A stretch of DNA of 41,126 bases, from the NCBI GenBank assembly GCA_029882395.1, contig JAOUKT010000025.1, positions 1-41,126 of the forward strand, in the 5' to 3' direction. The position numbers were made by a program, and so were the translations under genes. The notes beneath the pieces were generated by a model. That model had not been told where the DNA came from. It ran no database searches and worked only from the letters and a program-made list of their open reading frames with translations. Origin of the DNA: Gammaproteobacteria bacterium. GTDB taxonomy: Bacteria > Pseudomonadota > Gammaproteobacteria > SZUA-229. This document shows, one piece after another, positions 35,262 to 41,126 of this stretch. The number at the start of each line of letters is the position of its first letter. Position 1 is the stretch's first letter.

Positions 35262-35936
35262 ATGCCGACAGAACGTTTTAATAAAATCAAACAGGTATTG
35301 TTACACCGTCAGCCTGATTTAACCGTGTTAGTAGAAGCTGTCGACAAACCCCATAACCTGTCAGCGATAGCCAGAACCTGTGACGCTGTCGGCATAGCAG
35401 AGCTGCATGCCGTCTCCGATATCAGCGGGCTCAAATTATCACAGAAGGCCGCCGGCGGCATCAGAAAGTGGCTCAAATTAACTAAACATAAAACCACCGT
35501 ACTGGCTTTTGAGCAGCTCAAAGCCACTGGCATGCAACTGGTGGTCACGCATTTATCAGAGGCGACAAAAGATTATAAAGAAATTGACTATACCCGGCCT
35601 ACCGCGATCATTGCCGGCTCAGAATCCGAAGGTGTCAGTGACTATGCCATCGAACACGCAGACCACTGCATCGCTATTCCAATGCTCGGCATGGCTCAGT
35701 CACTGAATGTTTCGGTGGCCGTCTCGGTTATATTATACGAAGCCTTGCAGCAGCGTCAGCAGGCAGACATGTATGCGACACTTCGCCTGGACCCTCATAG
35801 CTACAAGACAAAACTATTTGAAGGCATGCACCCTAAAGTCACACAGTATTGCAGGCAACGCCAGCAGCCATACCCTCAGATGGATGATGATGGCAATATC
35901 ATCGGCGATGTTTTTAACCTCAATAACCAGCGTTAA
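35262..35936 (+). CDS. trmH: tRNA (guanosine(18)-2'-O)-methyltransferase
   Basis: 224 residues, matching E. coli TrmH along its length. It methylates the ribose of G18 in the tRNA D-loop. SPOUT motifs are clear: motif 1 'VLVEAVDKPHNLSAIARTCDAVGIAELHAV' with the catalytic Arg, motif 2 'RPTAIIAGSESEGVSDYAIEHADHCIAIPMLGMAQSLNVSVAVSVILYEALQQR', which forms the SAM-binding knot, and 'HLSEATKDYKEIDYTRP'. The N-terminus 'RFNKIKQVLLHRQPDL' and C-terminus 'YPQMDDDGNI' also match. Start is the ATG one base after the radical SAM stop. Its TAA shares TTAA with the stop of the convergent MAPEG gene. Confidence 0.96.
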   Translation: MPTERFNKIKQVLLHRQPDLTVLVEAVDKPHNLSAIARTCDAVGIAELHAVSDISGLKLSQKAAGGIRKWLKLTKHKTTVLAFEQLKATGMQLVVTHLSEATKDYKEIDYTRPTAIIAGSESEGVSDYAIEHADHCIAIPMLGMAQSLNVSVAVSVILYEALQQRQQADMYATLRLDPHSYKTKLFEGMHPKVTQYCRQRQQPYPQMDDDGNIIGDVFNLNNQR

Positions 35937-36328
35937 AAAGCGACAACAATAAGATTGAGAACAGCCATCAGTATGATGATTATCCAGCTGCCGAGGGTTC
36001 CATAAGTCCTGCCAAATGAGCTGCCCAGCGAACTCATCATGCCGGCGACATGAATAATGCGCAATACCAACAGTAACAGCCCCAACACAATGATTAAGCT
36101 GCTGCTGACCTTGTTAAGCTCTAACAACAACATCAGTATCAATGCTAATGGAATCGTTTCAACAGCATTTGAATGCGCACTGATAGCCATGCTCAGGGCT
36201 TCGTGTTTACCGTCACCATAGCCTACCTTATACTTTCGGCGGCAACGCACGACCTGCAACACCAGATAAAATATCAATATGGAAAAACAAAATGCAAATA
36301 CTGAAGTAACCGCTACTGGAGTCATCAT
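35933..36328 (-). CDS. MAPEG-family membrane protein
   Basis: 131 residues with four predicted membrane helices (about 7-27, 52-72, 78-96, 108-130). 'KYKVGYGDGKHEALSMAISAHSNAVETIPLALILMLLLELN' is the conserved MAPEG block of the YecN-like bacterial group, including the 'AHsNavEtiP' glutathione-site-like segment. MAPEG proteins are small membrane enzymes, some with glutathione transferase or peroxidase activity; the substrate for the bacterial YecN type is unknown. Its stop overlaps trmH by four bases in the convergent orientation. It is divergent from the PfkB-family kinase with a gap of about 120 bases. Confidence 0.9.
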   Translation of the reverse strand: MMTPVAVTSVFAFCFSILIFYLVLQVVRCRRKYKVGYGDGKHEALSMAISAHSNAVETIPLALILMLLLELNKVSSSLIIVLGLLLLVLRIIHVAGMMSSLGSSFGRTYGTLGSWIIIILMAVLNLIVVAF

Positions 36329-36449
36329 TAGCTATCCCTGAAAATGATTTATGAGGAGGTAGAGCAGAAGACTTTAAACAAACAGATGTTAAAGCGCAAG
36401 AGCATTGATATAATAAACGCTGACGATAAACTTCAGATTAAATTCACAA

Positions 36450-37325
36450 ATGTCTAAAATCCTCGGTATTGGTATCGCAACGCTCGATATCATCAATTCT
36501 GTTAACAGCTATCCAGAGGAAAACAGCGAAGTGCGGGCCATTAGCCAAAAAACAGTACGCGGCGGCAATGTCACAAACAGCCTGTCTGTACTGAGTCAGC
36601 TTAATCACCAGACAGCCTGGGCGGGTACGCTGGGCTGCAAGCATGATGCAGGCATTATCCTCAGAGACCTTGAAAAACACAACATTAACTGCCGTTATGT
36701 AAAAACTTATGCCGACGGCAAAGTGCCCACCTCCTATATTTTATTAAATAAAAGCAATGGCTCGCGCTCTATCGTTCATCATCGCGATCTGCCAGAACTG
36801 GATTTCCAGCATTTTAAAAGCATAGCACTAGAGGACTTCGACTGGCTTCACTTCGAGGCCCGCAACATTGAACAAACCTTATTAATGCTGCAGCATTTAA
36901 AACAGCATTTCCCGCATATCCCCTGTTCTATTGAGTTTGAAAAACATCGCGCCGGCATAGAGACCTTATATGCGCTGGCAGATGTACTTATTTTTTCAAA
37001 GGCGTTTTGCCTCAGCAGTGTACAGAGCGAACCTGAAGCGTTTTTAAAAGCACTAAGCCTGCGCTTTAGCGACAAAACATTAATACTTGCCTGGGGTGAA
37101 CACGGCGCTTATGCTTTTTCACAAGAGACAGGCATGATTGACTCGCCCGCTTATAAACCCGCTTTGATTATCGACACACTCGGTGCCGGTGATACTTTCA
37201 ATGCAGGCATTATTGATGCGCTGCTTAAAGGCTGCCATCTGCAAACCGCACTTGATAAAGCCAGCCGGCTAGCCGGCTATAAAATCTCTGTCGACGGTTT
37301 TGATATCTCAGACTATGTCCGTTAA
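36450..37325 (+). CDS. PfkB-family sugar kinase resembling ketohexokinase
   Basis: 291 residues. The order of motifs follows animal ketohexokinase closely: 'GIGIATLDIINSVNSYPEENSEVRAISQKTVRGGNVTNSLSVLSQL' (substrate Asp, Asn and GG), 'NINCRYV', 'VPTSYILLNKSNGSRSIVHH', 'FDWLHFEARN', 'IPCSIEFEKHRAG', 'LILAWGEHGAYAF' and the catalytic 'DTLGAGDTFNAGIIDALLKG'. The E-x-S-E-x-R and RGGN-x-x-NS elements are typical of the ketohexokinase branch rather than of ribokinase or 6-phosphofructokinase. Fructose or a related ketose is therefore the best guess, not proven. No sugar transporter or aldolase adjoins it. The downstream SprT-like gene overlaps it by 11 bases. Confidence 0.88.
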   Translation: MSKILGIGIATLDIINSVNSYPEENSEVRAISQKTVRGGNVTNSLSVLSQLNHQTAWAGTLGCKHDAGIILRDLEKHNINCRYVKTYADGKVPTSYILLNKSNGSRSIVHHRDLPELDFQHFKSIALEDFDWLHFEARNIEQTLLMLQHLKQHFPHIPCSIEFEKHRAGIETLYALADVLIFSKAFCLSSVQSEPEAFLKALSLRFSDKTLILAWGEHGAYAFSQETGMIDSPAYKPALIIDTLGAGDTFNAGIIDALLKGCHLQTALDKASRLAGYKISVDGFDISDYVR

Positions 37326-38004
37326 ATACCAGCAAATAGCCCAGATTCTGTGCACTATAACCAACCAGCTAATCGCAGACGAAAGCATTCAGTTTAATGA
37401 TCTGTCTTTACAAAAAGTTAAACTGAAAAGCCGTGTTGGTTCGGGGCTTTCAACCTACTGCCGACATGAGTTAAAGAAAAACACATTCACGATTACTTAC
37501 GGTAAAAAAATGATTAAAAGCAAATTTAATCAAAACGAAGTCAAACACTGGCTAACCTATCGTGAAATTATAAAGCGCCACTATTATAACGGCGAAATAT
37601 CAGTCGCAAATCTGCTAGCCCATACTATCTGTCATGAGTTTTCCCATTTAATACAACAACTCTCTGGCTGGCATAAACGAGGCAGCATTCACAATCATCA
37701 GTATTACAAAATACTCGACTACATGCACGATGCGAAAATTGCTGAAAACATCAAAGCCAGGCTTGTCGCACAATGTTTGAAATCCGGCATCGACATTGAA
37801 TACGACATCTTAACCCGGCCTCAGCTTGCGCCTGCGAACAAAACCTTTATCATTAACGACACCATAAGCTTTGAACATAAGCAAAAAACATATACCGGAA
37901 AAGTGGTCAAAGTTAACCGCAAAACATTGATTGTAAGCGTTAAAAAATTATTCAAATACTCGAGCTGGAAAGTCCCTAAACAACTGGCAAAAAACGCATG
38001 CTGA
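37315..38004 (+). CDS. SprT-like zinc metallopeptidase-type protein
   Basis: 229 residues from the ATG at 37315, which overlaps the kinase gene end; a TTG five codons earlier is less likely. The zinc-binding motif is 'LLAHTICHEFSHLIQQLSGWH' (HEFSH), with a further histidine group 'RGSIHNHQYYKIL' about 15 residues on where SprT proteins place the third ligand. The N-terminal part ('TYCRHELKKNTFTITYG') fits the SprT-like domain start. The C-terminus (about 175-229, 'NDTISFEHKQKTYTGKVVKVNRKTLIVSVKK') looks like a small beta-barrel of the SH3 or KOW type. Whether it is an active protease is not known. A hairpin overlapping its stop may terminate it. Confidence 0.82.
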   Translation: MSVKYQQIAQILCTITNQLIADESIQFNDLSLQKVKLKSRVGSGLSTYCRHELKKNTFTITYGKKMIKSKFNQNEVKHWLTYREIIKRHYYNGEISVANLLAHTICHEFSHLIQQLSGWHKRGSIHNHQYYKILDYMHDAKIAENIKARLVAQCLKSGIDIEYDILTRPQLAPANKTFIINDTISFEHKQKTYTGKVVKVNRKTLIVSVKKLFKYSSWKVPKQLAKNAC

Positions 38005-38029
38005 CGCGCTCAGATAATGCGCCTTTTTT
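37995..38029 (+). terminator. Candidate terminator overlapping the sprT-like stop codon
   Basis: CGCAT pairs with ATGCG and, inside it, CTGA with TCAG around CGCGC; six T follow two bases after the stem. The stem begins in the last codons of the gene. It is an interrupted but reasonable intrinsic terminator. Confidence 0.45.
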
Positions 38030-38104
38030 AAACTGCATTGTTTGAAAATAGCCCAGAATTTAAAAAGATTGCCTGGCGCAGGCATAAAATGTAACAATCG
38101 GGCC

Positions 38105-38866
38105 ATGGACGTCATCGATACACATTGTCATCTTGATCTGGCTGTATTTGATAGCGACAGGCAGCAGATTTTAGATAACTGCAGCCGGCTGGGAGTATCG
38201 GGCATTATCGTTCCTGCTATCGAAGCAGCAGGCTGGCCCCAGCTACTCAGGCTCTGCTCACAGCACGAAATGCTCCGGCCTGCGCTGGGCCTGCATCCCG
38301 TTTTTATCCATAAACACGGCATTGAAGATATCGATTTACTGGATCAGCATCTTGACAATAAAAACATCATTGCTGTGGGCGAAATTGGTCTGGATTTTTA
38401 TATAGAAAATACCGACAAAGAAAAACAGACTGATTTTTTTGATATGCAGTTATCGATTGCTGAAAAACACAAACTGCCTGTCATACTGCATGTAAGGAAA
38501 GCACATGATGAGGTGCTTGCACTGATAAAAACTAAAAATATTGTGGGCGGATCCTGTCACGCCTTTAATGGCAGCCTTGAGCAAGCAAAACGCTACATTG
38601 ATTACGGTTTTAAACTCGGTTTTGGCGGCACCCTGACCCTGCCCAATGCCAGAAAAATACATGAGCTGGCAAAAAACATAGCGCTTGAGGCCATTCTGCT
38701 TGAAACCGATGCGCCGGATATGAGCGGCTATCAGCATAAAGGCCAACGCAACCAGCCAGACTTTATCATAGATGCGCTCAATGCATTAGCGCAGATAAAA
38801 AACCTGCCGGCAGAAGAAGTAGCGACTCGTACAACACTAAATGCCAGGCAACTATTCAGACTTTAA
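38105..38866 (+). CDS. yjjV: TatD-family metal-dependent hydrolase of the YjjV type
   Basis: 253 residues from the ATG at 38105; translation from the upstream TTG would add 21 residues that do not fit the family, which starts at the 'IDTHCHLD' strand. Metal ligands are readable: His7 and His9 in 'DTHCHLD', the Glu in 'VGEIGLDFY', histidines in 'VILHVRKAHD' and 'GSCHAFNGS', and the Asp in 'LLETDAPDMSGYQ'. Full-length similarity, including 'GIIVPAIEA' and 'LRPALGLHPVFIHKH', is closest to E. coli YjjV. TatD-type enzymes are nucleases or phosphoesterases; the exact substrate of YjjV is unsettled. It is convergent with the HIT gene, five bases away. Confidence 0.92.
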   Translation: MDVIDTHCHLDLAVFDSDRQQILDNCSRLGVSGIIVPAIEAAGWPQLLRLCSQHEMLRPALGLHPVFIHKHGIEDIDLLDQHLDNKNIIAVGEIGLDFYIENTDKEKQTDFFDMQLSIAEKHKLPVILHVRKAHDEVLALIKTKNIVGGSCHAFNGSLEQAKRYIDYGFKLGFGGTLTLPNARKIHELAKNIALEAILLETDAPDMSGYQHKGQRNQPDFIIDALNALAQIKNLPAEEVATRTTLNARQLFRL

Positions 38867-38871
38867 ATGCC

Positions 38872-39297
38872 TCATTCTTCGCTGATTGTATTGCCATCCG
38901 CCATCGCTTTACTGATCACATCAAATATTTTATCCAGCTGCTCTTCAGTATACGGCAGCGCATCATGCTTACCCCAGACCGGCGCCGGCCATGACCGGTC
39001 TTCTGTATAGCGAGCAATATGATGGATATGAAGTTGTGGCACGACGTTGCCTAAGGCCGCTATATTGATTTTATCGGCATGAAAATAATGCTTTAGTATT
39101 TGAGCCAGATAATTAGACTCTTTCAATAATAATAACTGGTCTTCATCATTGAGCTCGTATAGCTCTGTCATGCCTTCACGCTCGGGCACTAATATAAACC
39201 AGGGATAACTGGAATCATTCATCAGCAACAGCTTACATAATTCAAACTGGCCAAGCTCTATGCAATCTTCTTCTAGTTGTTTATTTAATGCGAACAT
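38872..39297 (-). CDS. HIT-domain protein
   Basis: 141 residues. The nucleotide-binding HIT region includes 'CKLLLMNDSSYPWFILVPEREGMTELYEL' and 'INIAALGNVVPQLHIHHIARYTEDRSWPAPVWG'. In the active-site triad the first histidine of HxHxHxx appears as glutamine (Q-L-H-I-H-H-I), a form I associate with this proteobacterial HIT group; the central histidine nucleophile is retained. A nucleotide hydrolase or transferase role is inferred from the fold. Its ATG overlaps the stop of the EAL-HDOD gene by one base, so the two are translationally coupled. Both are minus strand and separate from recQ. Confidence 0.88.
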   Translation of the reverse strand: MFALNKQLEEDCIELGQFELCKLLLMNDSSYPWFILVPEREGMTELYELNDEDQLLLLKESNYLAQILKHYFHADKINIAALGNVVPQLHIHHIARYTEDRSWPAPVWGKHDALPYTEEQLDKIFDVISKAMADGNTISEE

Positions 39298-40508
39298 TAT
39301 GCTTTTAATTCTCTCATCGTCTCATCAGCCCATTTGGCTGCAGCCAGATAGCACTGATGATAAAGTCCGGTATCAATATTTATCAGATCAAGCTCATTGA
39401 ACTCGGCTCTTTCATAGTGAATGCAATTGTTTAATAGTTCTCCCAACTCACCTTCACGTTCCAGCAATGCAACTTTAATATTTGTTGACAATGGCACGTT
39501 ATCCAGTAACTCGACCATTGGTTTATCCATTAACGCATCTAACACTGAAAACAAGCCGCAAACAAATACCTGTGTCGCAACCGCAGGCTTGAGTTTTACT
39601 GCCAGCAGCTCCGACATTTTTGCTCTTAATAAGGCGGTGACGATTAACTGATCCGGTTTATCACTGGCGGCTTTCGTCAACAGAATAAGGCTCGCCCAGT
39701 TTTTAACCGGCCCCAGCCCCAGCAGCACAATCGCTTCTTTAACAGACTCGATTTCTCTTCTTAATGAAAAGGCCGCGCTGTTTATGTAACGAAGTAATTT
39801 AAACGATAATGAAACATCTTGAGTCAGAATAGCTTCCAGCTGATTCACTTCGGTGTCCGGGTGATGCAACTGATTCAACAAATTAAGAACCACCGCTTTA
39901 TTAGCCGGCAGGTTTTTGTGTTCAACCAGTATTGGCTTACAAAAAAAGTAACCCTGATAATAATCAAAACCTAAAGCCTGAAACTGCTGAAAAACCTCGT
40001 GTGTCTCAACTTTTTCGGCAATCAGCTTTATCGAATCGTAAGCTCTCAGTTTTGATACTAAATCGCTTAATGTACTATTATCTGTGTGCAAAACATCAAT
40101 CTTTACGAAGTCTGCCAGCGCCAACATAGGTTTATATTTGTCAGAATAAATAAAATCATCGAGCGCTATTTTGTAACCCATTGATTTTAATTTTTTGATG
40201 CCGGCGACAACCTCTTCTGTAGGCTCGACATCTTCAAGCACCTCTATAACGGTTTGATGCTCTAGCGCCGGAATAAGCGAACTATCAAGAATAAAGTCTG
40301 TCGGTAAATTGATAAAAGCCAGAGCCGTGCCGACAAGATCTTCAATCCCAATATGAATAAATGAGTTGACGATGGTTAAACTGGAAGCCTGCTTACCGTC
40401 ATCAAAAACGGCCGCATTAATGTTATTATCCCGGTATAAGAGCTCGTATGCCACAATTTCAAGATTCTTATCGTAAATGGGCTGGCGTGCAATATATATA
40501 CTATCCAT
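39297..40508 (-). CDS. EAL-HDOD signalling protein (degenerate EAL)
   Basis: 403 residues from the ATG at 40508 (MDSIYIARQPIYDKN), the standard start of this family; the frame is open further upstream but that part does not fit. The N-terminal EAL-like domain (about 1-195) has 'AYELLYRDNN' where EAL should be, then 'INLPTDFIL', 'IEVLEDVE', 'ALDDFIYSDKYKPML', 'DFVKIDV' and 'AEKVET', so key metal ligands are partly missing and catalysis is doubtful. The HDOD domain (about 200-390, 'LEAILTQDVSLSFKLLRYINSAAFSLRREIESVKEAIVLLGLGPVKNW') lacks HD-GYP catalytic residues. Such proteins usually act as cyclic-di-GMP-linked adaptors. The HIT gene follows, overlapping by one base. Confidence 0.93.
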   Translation of the reverse strand: MDSIYIARQPIYDKNLEIVAYELLYRDNNINAAVFDDGKQASSLTIVNSFIHIGIEDLVGTALAFINLPTDFILDSSLIPALEHQTVIEVLEDVEPTEEVVAGIKKLKSMGYKIALDDFIYSDKYKPMLALADFVKIDVLHTDNSTLSDLVSKLRAYDSIKLIAEKVETHEVFQQFQALGFDYYQGYFFCKPILVEHKNLPANKAVVLNLLNQLHHPDTEVNQLEAILTQDVSLSFKLLRYINSAAFSLRREIESVKEAIVLLGLGPVKNWASLILLTKAASDKPDQLIVTALLRAKMSELLAVKLKPAVATQVFVCGLFSVLDALMDKPMVELLDNVPLSTNIKVALLEREGELGELLNNCIHYERAEFNELDLINIDTGLYHQCYLAAAKWADETMRELKA

Positions 40509-40551
40509 AAAAGACCAATGATATTTTGTTATTATAATTAGTAATACAAAG

Positions 40552-40568
40552 TATGGCACATTGCCATA
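40552..40568. promoter_or_regulatory. Inverted repeat upstream of the EAL-HDOD gene
   Basis: TATGGCA, three bases, TGCCATA: perfect seven-base arms about 45 bases ahead of the EAL-HDOD ATG, in the gap shared with divergent recQ. The half-sites equal those of the palindrome at 30156-30175 but in the opposite order. Confidence 0.4.
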
Positions 40569-40711
40569 TTTAATCTGATTTTTTCTGATAAAATGCTGCA
40601 TTATTTATCTGATCAGTAAGATAACGCCTTAACGGCAGCGCCTTAATCGCAATAGCGGCTAAATTTGACAGAATCAAGCTCATAACTGTTGACCTAAAAT
40701 AAGCTTATTAC

Positions 40712-41126
40712 ATGAAAAATGCCTACCACGTCTTAAATAAAGTATTTGGTTATCAGGACTTCAGACACCAGCAGGCTGATATCATTCAGGCGCTGTTAAA
40801 CAATGAAGACGCTATGGTGTTAATGCCTACTGGCGGCGGCAAATCACTCTGCTACCAGATACCGGCGATCATCAGAGAAGGCGTAGGTATTGTTGTCTCA
40901 CCACTGATCGCACTGATGCAAGACCAGGTCGATGCGCTCACCCAACTGGGTCTGTCGGCCGGCTACCTGAACTCTAACCAGACACAAGAAAGCCAGCGAG
41001 AGATAGAACAGCAGCTGATCAATAATGAAATCGACCTGCTATACATCACGCCGGAGCGTTTATTAAGCAACAGAATGCAGTCATTGCTTAAACAGTCTAG
41101 CATCTCGCTGTTTGCGATCGATGAGG
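40712..41126 (+). CDS. recQ: ATP-dependent DNA helicase RecQ (partial, N-terminal)
   Basis: The first 138 residues of the gene, cut by the window end. It reads with motif 0 'FGYQDFRHQQADIIQALL', Walker A 'VLMPTGGGKSLCYQIPAI', motif Ia 'GIVVSPLIALMQDQVDAL', 'YLNSNQTQ', 'IDLLYITPERLL' and the beginning of the DEAH box ('SLFAIDE'). These identify RecQ rather than other superfamily 2 helicases. RecQ unwinds DNA 3' to 5' in recombinational repair and fork restart. Start is the ATG at 40712, divergent from the EAL-HDOD gene. Confidence 0.96.
   Translation, partial: MKNAYHVLNKVFGYQDFRHQQADIIQALLNNEDAMVLMPTGGGKSLCYQIPAIIREGVGIVVSPLIALMQDQVDALTQLGLSAGYLNSNQTQESQREIEQQLINNEIDLLYITPERLLSNRMQSLLKQSSISLFAIDE

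Noticed and set aside
38042..38104. N-terminal extension of the YjjV-like protein from an upstream TTG
   Set aside because: TatD-family proteins begin at the IDTHCH strand, and an ATG sits just before it at 38105.
40509..40601. A 31-residue hydrophobic N-terminal extension of the EAL-HDOD protein
   Set aside because: The family normally starts right before the IARQPIYD block. The ATG at 40508 fits, and the extension overlaps the inverted repeat and probable promoter.

Overview
The window reads as chromosomal DNA of a gammaproteobacterium with an AT-leaning genome (roughly low-to-mid 40s % GC by eye). This rests on the queA-tgt-yajC-secD-secF order, CmoM, TrmH, SlyD, YgiQ, YjjV and RecQ homologues of E. 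coli type, and on gammaproteobacterial families of unknown function (DUF1244, DUF2288, DUF523). The gene set does not look enteric. I cannot place it below class. I found no rRNA, tRNA, CRISPR array, prophage or complete insertion sequence.

Layout. 1-184: C-terminal end of an MscS-type channel. 711-5300: a very large exported repeat protein (minus strand) with a class I cyclic-di-GMP (GEMM) riboswitch in its leader. 5690-6710: an exported DsrE-like protein divergent from a MerR regulator that keeps the three metal-binding cysteines of mercury/lead sensors. 6798-12253: the queuosine/Sec block queA-tgt-yajC-secD-secF. 12375-12884: a DUF1269-like membrane protein. 13372-16928: a signalling cluster of PstS-like binding protein, CheY-like receiver, CheC-like phosphatase and PAS hybrid histidine kinase. 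16925-19651: msrA, a 64-residue orphan, DUF523 and a double-thioredoxin periplasmic protein. 19836-26259: slyD, a GGDEF-EAL protein, cmoM and a LonB-like protease. 26469-30053: a PhnD-like lipoprotein directly ahead of a second hybrid kinase. 30251-36328: ygiQ, small conserved genes, a B12-type radical SAM enzyme, trmH and a MAPEG protein. 36450-41126: a ketohexokinase-like kinase, a SprT-like metalloprotein, yjjV, an HIT protein, an EAL-HDOD protein and the start of recQ.

Two themes connect genes. First, cyclic-di-GMP: a riboswitch on a large surface-type protein, a GGDEF-EAL enzyme with both motifs intact, and an EAL-HDOD protein with a degenerate EAL core. Second, periplasmic binding proteins without transporters: a PstS-like and a PhnD-like protein each sit beside a hybrid histidine kinase and no ABC permease or ATPase is visible, so both are probably sensory modules rather than uptake systems. 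The remainder is mostly RNA modification, protein export and repair housekeeping. Several convergent pairs overlap at their stop codons. Starts were moved from non-ATG codons to internal ATGs where sequence or family alignment favoured it; those cases are flagged.
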